Position numbers and translations under genes: made by a program. Below, in pieces: positions 15,005 to 23,581 of a DNA stretch of 64,000 bases. The stretch lies in NCBI RefSeq assembly GCF_030403505.1, contig NZ_JAUEMJ010000003.1, positions 434,001-498,000 on the forward strand. Direction: 5' to 3'. The stretch is from Glycomyces tritici. GTDB taxonomy: Bacteria; Actinomycetota; Actinomycetes; Mycobacteriales; Micromonosporaceae. The notes beneath the pieces were generated by a model, which made no database searches, was not told the origin of the DNA, and saw only the letters and a list, made by a program, of their open reading frames with translations. Position 1 is the first letter of the stretch, and every line of letters begins with the position of its first letter.

Positions 15005-16204
15005 ATGGCGAAGCTGCCGCCGTCGGTGGCGCGCCTGCGCATCGCTGTCCGCGACGCCCTCGCCGACCTCCCCGCCGGCTCGCTCGCCCTCGCCGCCTGC
15101 TCCGGCGGGCCCGACTCGCTCGCACTGGCCGACACGCTCGCGTTCTGCGCCCCGCGCATGGGCCTGCGCGGCGGGCTCGTCACGGTCGATCACGGGCTGC
15201 AGGACGGCTCGCACGAACGCGCGGCCGAGGTCGTGGCATGGGCGAGGAGCGCAGGACTCGAACCCGCGCTGTCGATCGCGGTCGAGGTCGGCGCGGCCGG
15301 CGGCCCCGAAGCGGCGGCCCGGACGGCCCGGTACGCGGCCCTCGACGAGGCCGCGCAGCACCACGGTGCCAGCGCGATCCTGTTGGGGCACACCAGGGAC
15401 GACCAGGCCGAGACGGTCCTGCTCGCACTCGCGCGCGGCGGCGGGCCGCGCGGCGTCGCCGGAATGCGGGCCACGCGCGGGGTCTACCGGCGCCCGCTGC
15501 TCGGCATCGCCCGGGCCGACACGCATGCGGCCTGCGACGAGCGCGGGCTCAAGCCCTGGACCGACCCGCACAACTCGGACCCCCGGTTCCTGCGCTCGGC
15601 ACTGCGCCCGGCAATGGACGTGCTGGTCGCGACCCTCGGCGAGGACGTGGTGGCGAACCTCGCGCAGACGGCGGCACTCGTCGGGGCCGACACGGATTAC
15701 CTGGACGATGTCGCGGGCGGGGCGCTGGAGGCGTGCCGGGCCGAGGAGGGCGCGGCGGCCGATGCCGCGGTCGACAGCAAGGTCGACGGCGAAGTCGACG
15801 ACGCGGGCGGCCGTGAGCGCCGCGGCAGCCCGGCTGATGCCCTGAGCGGCGGCGCAGCCGGCATCAGAACGATGGTTGACGCCGCGGTCACGGAAGGCCG
15901 AGCGACCGCGGACGGCGGCAAGGCGCTCAGCGCCGGTGCACTGGACGCGAAGCGGGTGGCGGCGCTGGCCGGGCCGGTGCGGCAGCGGGTGCTGCGCGCG
16001 TGGGTGCTCGAGGCCGGGGTCGAAGGCGCGGAGCTGAACCACCGGCACCTCGACGCCGTGGACGCGCTCGTCGCCCACTGGCACGGCCAAGGGCCGACAT
16101 TCCTGCCCGGCGGGATCGAAGTGCGGCGGAGCGGCGGGCGCCTCACGGCACAGCCCGGTGACGGCTCGGCCGGGTCCGGCGGGGCGCGAGCGCCGCAGGC
16201 CTGA
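15005..16204 (+). CDS. tilS: tRNA(Ile)-lysidine synthetase, with unusual low-complexity insertion
   Basis: A 399-residue enzyme that modifies the wobble C of tRNA-Ile(CAU) to lysidine. The PP-loop ATP-binding motif SGGPDS is at about residues 33-38 and LGHTRDDQAET at about 129-139. Typical actinobacterial TilS proteins are near 320-350 residues. The excess comes from a stretch at about residues 244-312, rich in Ala, Asp and Gly with few hydrophobic residues, between the catalytic and C-terminal domains. The start ATG 15005 follows the upstream stop closely. The gene is essential in most bacteria. Confidence 0.92.
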   Translation: MAKLPPSVARLRIAVRDALADLPAGSLALAACSGGPDSLALADTLAFCAPRMGLRGGLVTVDHGLQDGSHERAAEVVAWARSAGLEPALSIAVEVGAAGGPEAAARTARYAALDEAAQHHGASAILLGHTRDDQAETVLLALARGGGPRGVAGMRATRGVYRRPLLGIARADTHAACDERGLKPWTDPHNSDPRFLRSALRPAMDVLVATLGEDVVANLAQTAALVGADTDYLDDVAGGALEACRAEEGAAADAAVDSKVDGEVDDAGGRERRGSPADALSGGAAGIRTMVDAAVTEGRATADGGKALSAGALDAKRVAALAGPVRQRVLRAWVLEAGVEGAELNHRHLDAVDALVAHWHGQGPTFLPGGIEVRRSGGRLTAQPGDGSAGSGGARAPQA

Positions 16205-16564
16205 CGGTCCGAGCGACTCCCCGGCGATCGAAGCAGCGTCGAACGACCGCCCGGCCGGGCAGATCTCATTGCGGAACGGGTCCGGCAGAGTGATCGTCGC
16301 GCCCGTCCGTCTGCCGCGGTCGGCGGCGCGGGCGTGCGGGCCGCTCATTGCATCGGTGCTTCGGTGCGGGCTGCGGAGCGATTCGGAACCGGCGAAACGG
16401 ATCGCGGGCATCACTGAGCTTCAGGCGCCCGCGTTCTCGGCGCCCCCGGGTCAAACCCTGACCGATGGGTCCGACAATCCAGGGCCTCAGGCGAACTCGT
16501 TCCGCTTGTAGCGAAATAAATAAGGTGCGATGCGCACCAATCGCGGAGTGGAGCGGCGCGCATC
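16205..16564. other. Gene-free stretch after tilS
   Basis: About 360 bases without a convincing gene. Open frames here lack ribosome-binding sites and recognisable domains. An AT-rich patch (16510-16525) is the only local feature. Confidence 0.5.
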
Positions 16565-16908
16565 GTGCCGGAAACCCGGGCCGGGGCAGGCGGACCGCGC
16601 TTGAAAACGCGGCCCGGACGAGAGTTGCGTTGCGTCGGAAACTCGGCCTGCAACTAGGCGCCTCGTGCAGCGGAAACTGAGCTTGAGACAGGAGGTTTGC
16701 GCCGGAAAACACGGCCTGCGACTAGGCGCACTGTGCCGAGGAGCGAGGCTTGAGCCAGGAGCGCTGCGTCGCAGAACACGGCCTTCGGCCAGGCGCCTCG
16801 TGCACGGGAAACGGGCTTGGACGAGGTGCGTTGCGTCGGAAAACTTGGCCTGCGACTAGGCGCACCTTGCCGGGAAACGGGGCCCGGGCAGGGTGCGCCG
16901 CGGCTGGT
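16565..16908. repeat. Non-coding array of ~10 imperfect ~34-bp repeats
   Basis: Successive units of 31-36 bp share the pattern G(T/C)GyCGGAAA(A)C, then GGCyTG, then (A/G)GG(C/T)GC. Odd and even units are most alike, giving a ~68-bp higher-order period. Many units contain a small GCCT...AGGC or CTTG...CAGG inverted repeat. Because 34 is not a multiple of three, no frame is kept open usefully. The array ends just before the hpt terminator. Confidence 0.75.
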
Positions 16909-16968
16909 GCGCTGCAACTGGTGCGCCCCGCCGGAGCGGCCCGGAACAAGGCGGGTCGGACAAGCAAG

Positions 16969-16996
16969 GACGGCCCGCGCGATCGCGCGGGCCGTC
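16969..16996 (-). terminator. Terminator of hpt
   Basis: A 28-bp perfect palindrome (GACGGCCCGCGC-GATC-GCGCGGGCCGTC) lies 36 bp after the hpt stop codon. The stem is very GC-rich and there is no marked T-run. Confidence 0.8.
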
Positions 16997-17031
16997 GGGG
17001 ACGGAGGGTCGGGGCGAGGGTGCCCCTGACG

Positions 17032-17667
17032 TTACTTCTGGTAGACGGCCGGGTTGAGCACGCCGATGAACGGCAGCTCCCGGTAGCGCTCGGCATAGTC
17101 GAGGCCGTAGCCGACCACGAACTCGTTCGGGATGTCGAAGCCCAGGTAGTTCACGGGGATGTCCACCCGCTGCACGCCCGGCTTGCGGAGCATCGAGACC
17201 ACCGCGACCGAGGCCGGGTGGAGGCCCTCCAGGTACTTCAGCAGCCAGTCCAGGGTGAGACCGGAGTCGATGATGTCCTCCACCACCAGGATGTGCTTCC
17301 CGGCGACATCGGAGTCGATGTCCTTGAGGATGCGCACGGTCCCCGAGGAGGTCGTGGAGCTCCCGTACGAGGACAGCGCCATGAACTCCATCTTCACCGG
17401 CACGCTCAGCGCCCTCGCGAAGTCGGCCATGAACATGACCGCCCCCTTGAACACGCCCACGAGCAGCAGCTCGTCGCCGTTCTCGAGCACACCGTCGGCG
17501 TAGTCGGCCGAGACGCGCGCGCCGAGCTCGGCGACCTTCGCTCGGATCTCGTCTTCGGTGATGATGGTGCGCTCGATCTCCTCGGCGTACCACGAATCAG
17601 GATCGAACACCGCGTCCCGCGCTGCAGCGGACGGGACGGAAGGTGGGCTGGCTAGCTCCGACGTCAT
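17032..17667 (-). CDS. hpt: Hypoxanthine phosphoribosyltransferase
   Basis: A 211-residue purine-salvage enzyme making IMP or GMP from hypoxanthine or guanine and PRPP. The PRPP-binding motif ILVVEDIIDSGLT is near residues 125-137. SSYGSSTTSSG (flexible loop) and the GYGLDYAERYRELPFIGVL C-terminus are also typical. A ~25-residue N-terminal extension precedes the usual start of the fold. In related genomes hpt is co-directional with tilS and ftsH; here it is on the opposite strand, divergent from ftsH and separated from tilS by the repeat array. Confidence 0.95.
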   Translation of the reverse strand: MTSELASPPSVPSAAARDAVFDPDSWYAEEIERTIITEDEIRAKVAELGARVSADYADGVLENGDELLLVGVFKGAVMFMADFARALSVPVKMEFMALSSYGSSTTSSGTVRILKDIDSDVAGKHILVVEDIIDSGLTLDWLLKYLEGLHPASVAVVSMLRKPGVQRVDIPVNYLGFDIPNEFVVGYGLDYAERYRELPFIGVLNPAVYQK

Positions 17668-17946
17668 GTAACAAGGGTGCCACCCGATCGCCCGCGGCGC
17701 TGGCTTGGGTGGGCGAACTCAACCCGCCCGTGGTACTAATTACGGTCTATCAGCGGGCGGGGTAAGGGCGGTATCCGTCGCGTAGGGCCAGGGGTGCTGA
17801 CGCTGCGGATCGTCGAACCTCCGCACCGTGTACGTTCGAGTTGTCTTCGCCCTGCAGCCAAGGAAACCCTGTGGGGCCGCGGTGGATACACCGCCGCGAC
17901 AAGGACAGCATCGCTCTCGAAACGCGAATTACGCAGGAGGAAACGA

Positions 17947-19926
17947 GTGGTCGACGCCGGGAGACCCACACCTGAGCGGAAGCGGTTCTTCCGCAGGCCG
18001 CTCGTCTGGATCGTGCTCATCGCCCTCATTGCGGTCCTGATCGGCAGCTTCTGGTCCGGCGGCTCCGACTACGAGGACGCGAAGACCTCCGAAGTCCTCA
18101 AGGACATCAACGACGGCAACGTCGAATCGGCGATCCTGCTCGACAAGGAGCAGCAGGTCCAGATCACCAAGAAGGGCGGCGAGCAGGTCCAGGCCTACGT
18201 CCCGACCGGGATGATGGAGCCGCTCGCGACCGAGCTCGAGACCGCCGGCGTCGAGTTCGACACCGAGGTCAACGAGACCTCCGTGTTCGTCTCGTTCCTG
18301 CTGAGCCTGCTCCCGATCGTGCTCATCGTCCTCCTGCTGCTGTTCTTCATGTCGCAGATGCAGGGCGGCGGCTCGCGCGTCCTCAACTTCGGCAAGTCCA
18401 AGGCCAAGATGGTGTCCAAGGACACCCCGAAGACCACGTTCGACGACGTGGCCGGCGCGGACGAGGCCGTCGAGGAGCTCCGCGAGATCAAGGACTTCCT
18501 CGAGGACCCGAAGAAGTACCAGGAGCTGGGCGCGAAGATCCCCAAGGGCGTCCTCCTGTTCGGCCCCCCCGGCACCGGCAAGACCCTCCTCGCGCGCGCC
18601 GTCGCCGGCGAGGCCGGGGTCCCGTTCTACTCGATCTCCGGCTCGGACTTCGTGGAGATGTTCGTCGGCGTCGGCGCCAGCCGCGTCCGCGACCTGTTCA
18701 CCCAGGCCAAGGAGAACGCCCCCGCCATCGTGTTCGTCGACGAGATCGACGCCGTCGGCCGCCACCGCGGCGCCGGCATGGGCGGCGGCCACGACGAGCG
18801 CGAGCAGACCCTCAACCAGCTGCTCGTCGAGATGGACGGCTTCGACACCCGCGGCGGCGTCATCCTCATCGCCGCGACGAACCGCCCCGACATCCTCGAC
18901 CCGGCCCTGCTGCGGCCCGGCCGCTTCGACCGCCAGATCCCCGTCGACGCCCCCGACAAGGAAGGGCGCCAGGCGATCCTCTCGGTCCACGCGAAGGGCA
19001 AGCCGTTCGTCCCGAACGTCGAGTTCGAGACCATCGCGCGCCGCACCCCGGGCTTCTCCGGCGCCGACCTCGAGAACGTCATCAACGAGGCCGCGCTCCT
19101 GACCGCCCGCCACAACGAGAAGGCGATCTCGGCCGACGCCCTCGAAGAGGCCATCGACCGCGTCATCGCCGGACCCGAGCGCAAGGGCCGCGTCATGGGC
19201 GACGCCGAGAAGAAGATGACCGCCTACCACGAGGCCGGCCACGCGCTCGTCGCCCACGCGCTGCCGCACGCCGCGCCCGTCCACAAGCTCACGATCCTCC
19301 CGCGCGGCCGCTCGCTCGGCCACACGCTCGTGCTGCCCACCGAGGACAAGTACACGCAGACGCGCTCGGAGATGATCGACACGCTCGCGTACGCGCTCGG
19401 CGGCCGCGCCGCCGAGGAGCTGGTCTACCACGACCCGACCACCGGCGCCTCGAACGACATCGAGAAGGCCACCAAGGTCGCCCGCGCGATGGTCACCGAG
19501 TACGGCATGTCCGCCAAGCTCGGCGCCATCAAGTACGGCTCCGGCGGCTCCGAGCCGTTCCTCGGCCGCGAGTACGGCCACCAGAAGGACTACTCCGACG
19601 AGGTCGCCGCGCTGGTCGACGCCGAGATCCGGGCGCTCATCGAGATCGCCCACGACGAGGCGTACGCGATCGTCACCGAGTACCGCGACGTGCTCGACCA
19701 GATGGTCACCGAGCTGCTGGAGAAGGAGACCCTGAACCAGGAGGACCTCGCCCGGATCGCGACCCGCGTGGTCAAGCGCCCGCCGATGGCCCCGTTCAAC
19801 GGCACCGCCTCCCGCCAGCTCGGCGAACCGCCCGTCTCGACCCCGAACGGCTCCAAGCCCGCCGAGGGACCCGAAGAGGGCATCGAGGTCGGCCCCGCCA
19901 CCGAGGGGCAGTCCCCGCAGCCGTAA
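17947..19926 (+). CDS. ftsH: ATP-dependent zinc metalloprotease FtsH
   Basis: A 659-residue membrane AAA protease. I choose GTG 17947, six bases after AGGAGG, over upstream in-frame starts. Two transmembrane helices (about residues 17-35 and 113-135) flank an extracytoplasmic domain. Then follow the AAA module with Walker A GPPGTGKT (206-213), Walker B FVDEID (263-268) and [21 protein letters not shown], and the protease zinc site HEAGH (428-432). It degrades unassembled membrane proteins and some regulators. The tail is Pro/Gly-rich. A terminator hairpin follows at 19946-19974. Confidence 0.97.
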   Translation: MVDAGRPTPERKRFFRRPLVWIVLIALIAVLIGSFWSGGSDYEDAKTSEVLKDINDGNVESAILLDKEQQVQITKKGGEQVQAYVPTGMMEPLATELETAGVEFDTEVNETSVFVSFLLSLLPIVLIVLLLLFFMSQMQGGGSRVLNFGKSKAKMVSKDTPKTTFDDVAGADEAVEELREIKDFLEDPKKYQELGAKIPKGVLLFGPPGTGKTLLARAVAGEAGVPFYSISGSDFVEMFVGVGASRVRDLFTQAKENAPAIVFVDEIDAVGRHRGAGMGGGHDEREQTLNQLLVEMDGFDTRGGVILIAATNRPDILDPALLRPGRFDRQIPVDAPDKEGRQAILSVHAKGKPFVPNVEFETIARRTPGFSGADLENVINEAALLTARHNEKAISADALEEAIDRVIAGPERKGRVMGDAEKKMTAYHEAGHALVAHALPHAAPVHKLTILPRGRSLGHTLVLPTEDKYTQTRSEMIDTLAYALGGRAAEELVYHDPTTGASNDIEKATKVARAMVTEYGMSAKLGAIKYGSGGSEPFLGREYGHQKDYSDEVAALVDAEIRALIEIAHDEAYAIVTEYRDVLDQMVTELLEKETLNQEDLARIATRVVKRPPMAPFNGTASRQLGEPPVSTPNGSKPAEGPEEGIEVGPATEGQSPQP

Positions 19927-19945
19927 AGCGGAGTGAACCATTTCA

Positions 19946-19974
19946 CGGGCCTTCCTACCTGGTAGGAAGGCCCG
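19946..19974. terminator. Terminator after ftsH
   Basis: CGGGCCTTCCTACC and GGTAGGAAGGCCCG form a 14-bp inverted repeat separated by one base, between ftsH and folE. Confidence 0.75.
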
Positions 19975-20049
19975 TTCCGCGTCTGAGGAAGGGGTCACCT
20001 GGTGGTGAAGCACACTGGGCGTGTCGGGGGGAACCCGTAAGCTTGTGCG

Positions 20050-20688
20050 ATGGCTGAACTCGACAACCTGGCCGCCCGACTCATCGACGGCCGCATCAAC
20101 GGCAGCCCCGTCGAAGACGCGGTGGACCTGGGCCGGATCGAAGCCGCCGTCAGGGAGATCCTGACGGCCATCGGCGAGGACCCCGACCGCCCCGGCCTCC
20201 AGGAGACCCCCCGACGCGTCGCCCGCGCGTACGCCGAACTCTTCGCCGGGCTGCGCGTCGACCCCGCCGAGGTCCTCAAGACCTCCTTCGACGAGAACCA
20301 CAACGAACTGGTGCTCGTGCGCGACATCGACGTCCAGTCCTTCTGCGAGCACCACCTGCTGCCGTTCACCGGCGTCGCCCACGTCGGCTACATCCCCGGC
20401 CCGGCCGGGAAGATCGTCGGCCTCTCCAAGCTCGCCCGCCTCGTCGAGGTGTACGCCCGCCGCCCGCAGGTGCAGGAGCGGTTCACCAGCCAGATCGCCG
20501 ACCAGCTCTACTCCTCGCTCGAAGCGAGCGGCGTCATCATCGTCGTCGAATGCGAGCACACCTGCATGTCCATGCGCGGCATCAGGAAGCAGGGCTCCAC
20601 GACCATCACGTCCGCGGTGCGCGGCCTCATGCAGTCCGACGCGCGCACCCGCGCCGAGGCGATGTCGCTCCTGCGCGGCACCCACTGA
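20050..20688 (+). CDS. folE: GTP cyclohydrolase I
   Basis: A 212-residue enzyme of folate (tetrahydropterin) synthesis, converting GTP to 7,8-dihydroneopterin triphosphate. The signature [18 protein letters not shown] (about residues 99-116) holds the zinc ligands Cys and His, and a second Cys lies in [10 protein letters not shown]. Full length for the family. It follows ftsH as in other actinobacteria, but the hairpin between them suggests a separate promoter. Usually folP, folB and folK follow; here the next gene is unrelated and reversed. Confidence 0.97.
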   Translation: MAELDNLAARLIDGRINGSPVEDAVDLGRIEAAVREILTAIGEDPDRPGLQETPRRVARAYAELFAGLRVDPAEVLKTSFDENHNELVLVRDIDVQSFCEHHLLPFTGVAHVGYIPGPAGKIVGLSKLARLVEVYARRPQVQERFTSQIADQLYSSLEASGVIIVVECEHTCMSMRGIRKQGSTTITSAVRGLMQSDARTRAEAMSLLRGTH

Positions 20689-20739
20689 CCGAAGGCGCCG
20701 CCCCTGCGTGCGCGGGCGCCCGGACCCGGAAATGCGAAG

Positions 20740-20764
20740 AGGCCGGATGCGCTGCATCCGGCCT
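20740..20764. terminator. Terminator after folE
   Basis: AGGCCGGATGC, loop GCT, and GCATCCGGCCT form an 11-bp stem, extended on both sides by GCGAAG/TTCGC with one mismatch. It sits between convergent genes. Confidence 0.8.
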
Positions 20765-20818
20765 TCGCTATGAGGGCGAGCGAGCCTAGGGGTGTCCAGG
20801 CATCGGAACGCTCGGTTG

Positions 20819-21484
20819 TTAGATGACCTGACCGGTCTGCGACTGGAAGGAGTCGCCCTCCGGCACGGCCTCGGTGTAGGTGGTGTCGAGGAAGCCGTCC
20901 TCGTTGGTGTCGCTGAGCACGGTGTCGGCGATGCCGTCCGCGTCCGAGTCGACCGAGATCTCGTCCACGAGGCCGTCGGCGTTGTAGTCGGTGGCCACGA
21001 CGTCGGCGTAGCCGTCGTTGTTCGAGTCGGTCGCGACCGAGTCGATGTAGCCGTCCGAGTTGGAGTCGACCGAGACCTGGTCGGTGACGCCGTCGCCGTC
21101 GGTGTCCGACTCGTAGGTGTCGAGCATGCCGTCGTCGTTGGTGTCCGAAGCGAAGGACTCGATGATGCCGTCGCCGTCGGCGTCCACCGACAGCTCGTCG
21201 GAGATGCCGTCGCCGTCGTAGTCCACGGCCATGGCCTCGGCGTCGCCGTCACCGTCGGAGTCGATCAGGGTCACGCCATCGCTGGAGATGGTCTCGTCCT
21301 GGTAGCCGTCGCCGTCGACGTCGAAGGTCTCGGTGACCGTGGAGACGGAGGTGTCGTCCTCGGCGTAGAGGTCTTCCTCGGCGGTGTAGTCGGTGGTGGC
21401 CTCGTCGGTGTAGGTCTCTTCCTCGGCCGTGTAGTCCTCGGCGGTGACGTCTTCTTCGACCGCGGCTTCGTCGTACTCGCTCAT
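20819..21484 (-). CDS. Acidic calcium-binding-repeat protein without signal peptide
   Basis: A 221-residue, extremely acidic protein. Residues ~1-50 are rich in Glu, Tyr and Thr. The rest consists of about nine repeats of roughly 17-18 residues with the pattern D-x-[DN]-x-D-G-[YIVML]-x-[DE], as in thrombospondin type 3 or dockerin calcium loops (for example VDYDGDGISDE, SDTNEDGFLDT). No signal peptide, membrane segment or anchor is visible, so it seems cytoplasmic, which is unusual for such repeats. The start ATG 21484 has GGAAGAG upstream. The function is unknown; calcium buffering or sensing is a guess. Confidence 0.75.
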   Translation of the reverse strand: MSEYDEAAVEEDVTAEDYTAEEETYTDEATTDYTAEEDLYAEDDTSVSTVTETFDVDGDGYQDETISSDGVTLIDSDGDGDAEAMAVDYDGDGISDELSVDADGDGIIESFASDTNDDGMLDTYESDTDGDGVTDQVSVDSNSDGYIDSVATDSNNDGYADVVATDYNADGLVDEISVDSDADGIADTVLSDTNEDGFLDTTYTEAVPEGDSFQSQTGQVI

Positions 21485-21638
21485 CGCTCTTCCATCCTTA
21501 GATCTTGAGGTGTTCCGTGCTTGTGAAGAGAACTCTACGATCCTCTCGAGGGCCGTGAATCCCCAGAGTGTGCCAACCCCCTATGCTTTCTTCCGGTCAC
21601 CCTGGCACCCGCCCGTCACACCATGTCTGGAGCTCCCA

Positions 21639-22217
21639 TTGGGCTTGTCCGGCAATGCCTTCGACGTTCCCGAGCCGCCTCCGGCCCTGGTCCCGGTGCC
21701 CGCGACGCGGGCGTTCGACCTCCATTCCTCCCGGGTGATCGCGGGCGCGGCGGGCTGCGGCTGGCAGTTCGACCTCCGGGCCGACGACCCGGTGACACGG
21801 GACGGCATGCTGCTGGTGCCCTTGATCTCCGAGGCCGACTACTACCGCGCGGTCGACGGCGACGGCGACGCCTACGCGAGCCTCGTGCCCGCAGCCGACG
21901 TGTACGTGCAGAAGCCCGAACCCGGCACCGGCGCGCCGCGACCGGGCTACCTGATCGAGCGCCTCACCGACCCCGACTCGCCGCCGATCCGCCGCCCCTA
22001 CCCCGCCTCGGACGTGCCCGGCCTCATCGGGCAGCGCGTCTGGTACTGGACGGACGAAGGGTTCAGGGACGACTTCCGCTGCGTCTCAGAGGCATTCGAA
22101 CTCGACGGGGACTTCTGCGTGCGGGTCGTCGAGGAGCGCGCCTGGTACCGCTGGCAGCGCACGGGGACGATCCCGAAGGCGCAGGACGCGTTCATCCAGC
22201 ACCTGTGGACGCAGTGA
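21639..22217 (+). CDS. Hypothetical protein
   Basis: About 192 residues, soluble, rich in aromatic and acidic residues, with no recognised domain. The start is uncertain. TTG 21639, six bases after GGAG, is my choice, and codon bias supports the frame from about 21640 onward. Longer starts would run through the promoter region of the reverse-strand gene at 21484. It stands alone between the calcium-repeat gene and holB. Confidence 0.6.
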   Translation: MGLSGNAFDVPEPPPALVPVPATRAFDLHSSRVIAGAAGCGWQFDLRADDPVTRDGMLLVPLISEADYYRAVDGDGDAYASLVPAADVYVQKPEPGTGAPRPGYLIERLTDPDSPPIRRPYPASDVPGLIGQRVWYWTDEGFRDDFRCVSEAFELDGDFCVRVVEERAWYRWQRTGTIPKAQDAFIQHLWTQ

Positions 22218-22417
22218 CGTTTCGGGCCCCGGCCTTCACAACGGGCACCGCCGGGCCCCCGGCATCAAGGGTCGCATACGGGGGCGACAGCGCTGGAACG
22301 TGAACGTGCGCAAGGCCGGCGCTAGCCTTCAAAACGGACAACGTTGGGCCCGCCTCGGCGAAGCCTGCGCACCGTACATGGACCGTGCGGATCCTGACCC
22401 GGGGTGCGCAGCCGGCG

Positions 22418-23581
22418 CTAGCTCTGCCAGAGCCTCGTCATCATCGCCTCGACCGCGATGCGGGGGCGGACGTTCGCTTCGATCGCCTTGCGGCACTCCA
22501 GGATCGCGTCGATGCGGCGGAGCAGGGACTCGGCGCTGAGCTTGGCGGCCGCCGCCCTGGTCGTGTCCGCCATGTCGATGTGGATCGGGTCGACGCGGGC
22601 GCCGAAGCCGGCCGCGAGCGCGTCCCGGTAGAACGCCGCGAGGTCGACCAGGGCCCGGTCGAGCGAGTCGCGCTGCGCCCGCGTGTCGCGGGTCTTCTGG
22701 CGCTTCTCCAGCTCCTTCAGGGCCGCCGCCGAACCGCGCGCGGCCTTCGACGCGCCCTTCCCGGTGCCGCCCTTGCCGAGCGCAGTCTCCAGCGCTTCCT
22801 TCTCGGCCGCCGACTGGTCGGTGTACACGCCCGAGGCCTCGGCCTCGGCGGCCTCGATCAGCTCGACCGCGGCCGTGAAGCACGCCCCGAGCCCGGTCAG
22901 GCGGCGCGGGATCTGGAGCACGTCGTGGCGTTTCGCCCGCGCCTCCGCGTCAGTGGCGAGCCGCCGCGCGCGGCCCACATGCCCTTGCGCCGCAGCGGCG
23001 TACAGCTCCGCCTCGCGCCGGTCGAGGCCGTCGCGCTGCACCAGCAGGTCGGCGATCGCCCCGGCGGGCGGCTGCCGCAGCCCCAGGACGCGGCAGCGGG
23101 AGCGGATGGTCACCGAGATCTCGGCCGGGTTCGTCGAAGGCGCGCACAGCAGGAACACGGTCCGCTCCGGCGGCTCCTCGACCGCTTTCAGCAGCGCGTT
23201 CGCGGCCGCCTCGGTCAGGCGGTCGGCGTCTTCGACGATGAGGACCTGCCAGCGGCCCTGGGTGGGGGCGCGGCTGGCTTCGAGGATGAGGCGGCGCACC
23301 TGGTCGACGCCGAGGGTCAGGCCTTCCGGGATGACCCGGGTGACGTCGGCGTGCGTGCCGCCGAGCACCGTGTGGCAGGTGTGGCAGTCGCCGCAGCCGC
23401 CTTGGGGGCATTGGAGTGCGGCGGCGAACGCGACGGCCGCGGTGGAGCGGCCGGAGCCGGGCGGGCCGGTGAAGAGCCAGGCGTGGGTCATGCCGGTGCC
23501 GCGGGCGGCTTCGGCGAGGATCCGCTGGGCGTCGTCCTGCCCTACGAGTTCTCGGAACACTCCGGCGACGCTGGCGCTCAC
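22418..23581 (-). CDS. holB: DNA polymerase III delta' subunit
   Basis: A 387-residue clamp-loader subunit. The N-terminal part has a P-loop-like GPPGSGRS with Arg in place of the catalytic Lys, as expected for the non-hydrolysing delta' subunit, a zinc module CPQGGCGDCHTC, and LIVEDADRLTEAAANALLKAVEEPP. The start GTG 23581 overlaps the stop of the upstream tmk gene as GTGA, so the two are translationally coupled. A tmk-holB pair is common in bacteria. Confidence 0.93.
   Translation of the reverse strand: MSASVAGVFRELVGQDDAQRILAEAARGTGMTHAWLFTGPPGSGRSTAAVAFAAALQCPQGGCGDCHTCHTVLGGTHADVTRVIPEGLTLGVDQVRRLILEASRAPTQGRWQVLIVEDADRLTEAAANALLKAVEEPPERTVFLLCAPSTNPAEISVTIRSRCRVLGLRQPPAGAIADLLVQRDGLDRREAELYAAAAQGHVGRARRLATDAEARAKRHDVLQIPRRLTGLGACFTAAVELIEAAEAEASGVYTDQSAAEKEALETALGKGGTGKGASKAARGSAAALKELEKRQKTRDTRAQRDSLDRALVDLAAFYRDALAAGFGARVDPIHIDMADTTRAAAAKLSAESLLRRIDAILECRKAIEANVRPRIAVEAMMTRLWQS

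Noticed and set aside
16565..16908. CRISPR array
   Set aside because: Units are contiguous and imperfect, without constant direct repeats separated by unique spacers, and no cas genes are present.
17929..21252. An 1107-codon open frame antisense to ftsH and folE
   Set aside because: Composition is typical of antisense shadow frames and it runs through two well-supported genes.
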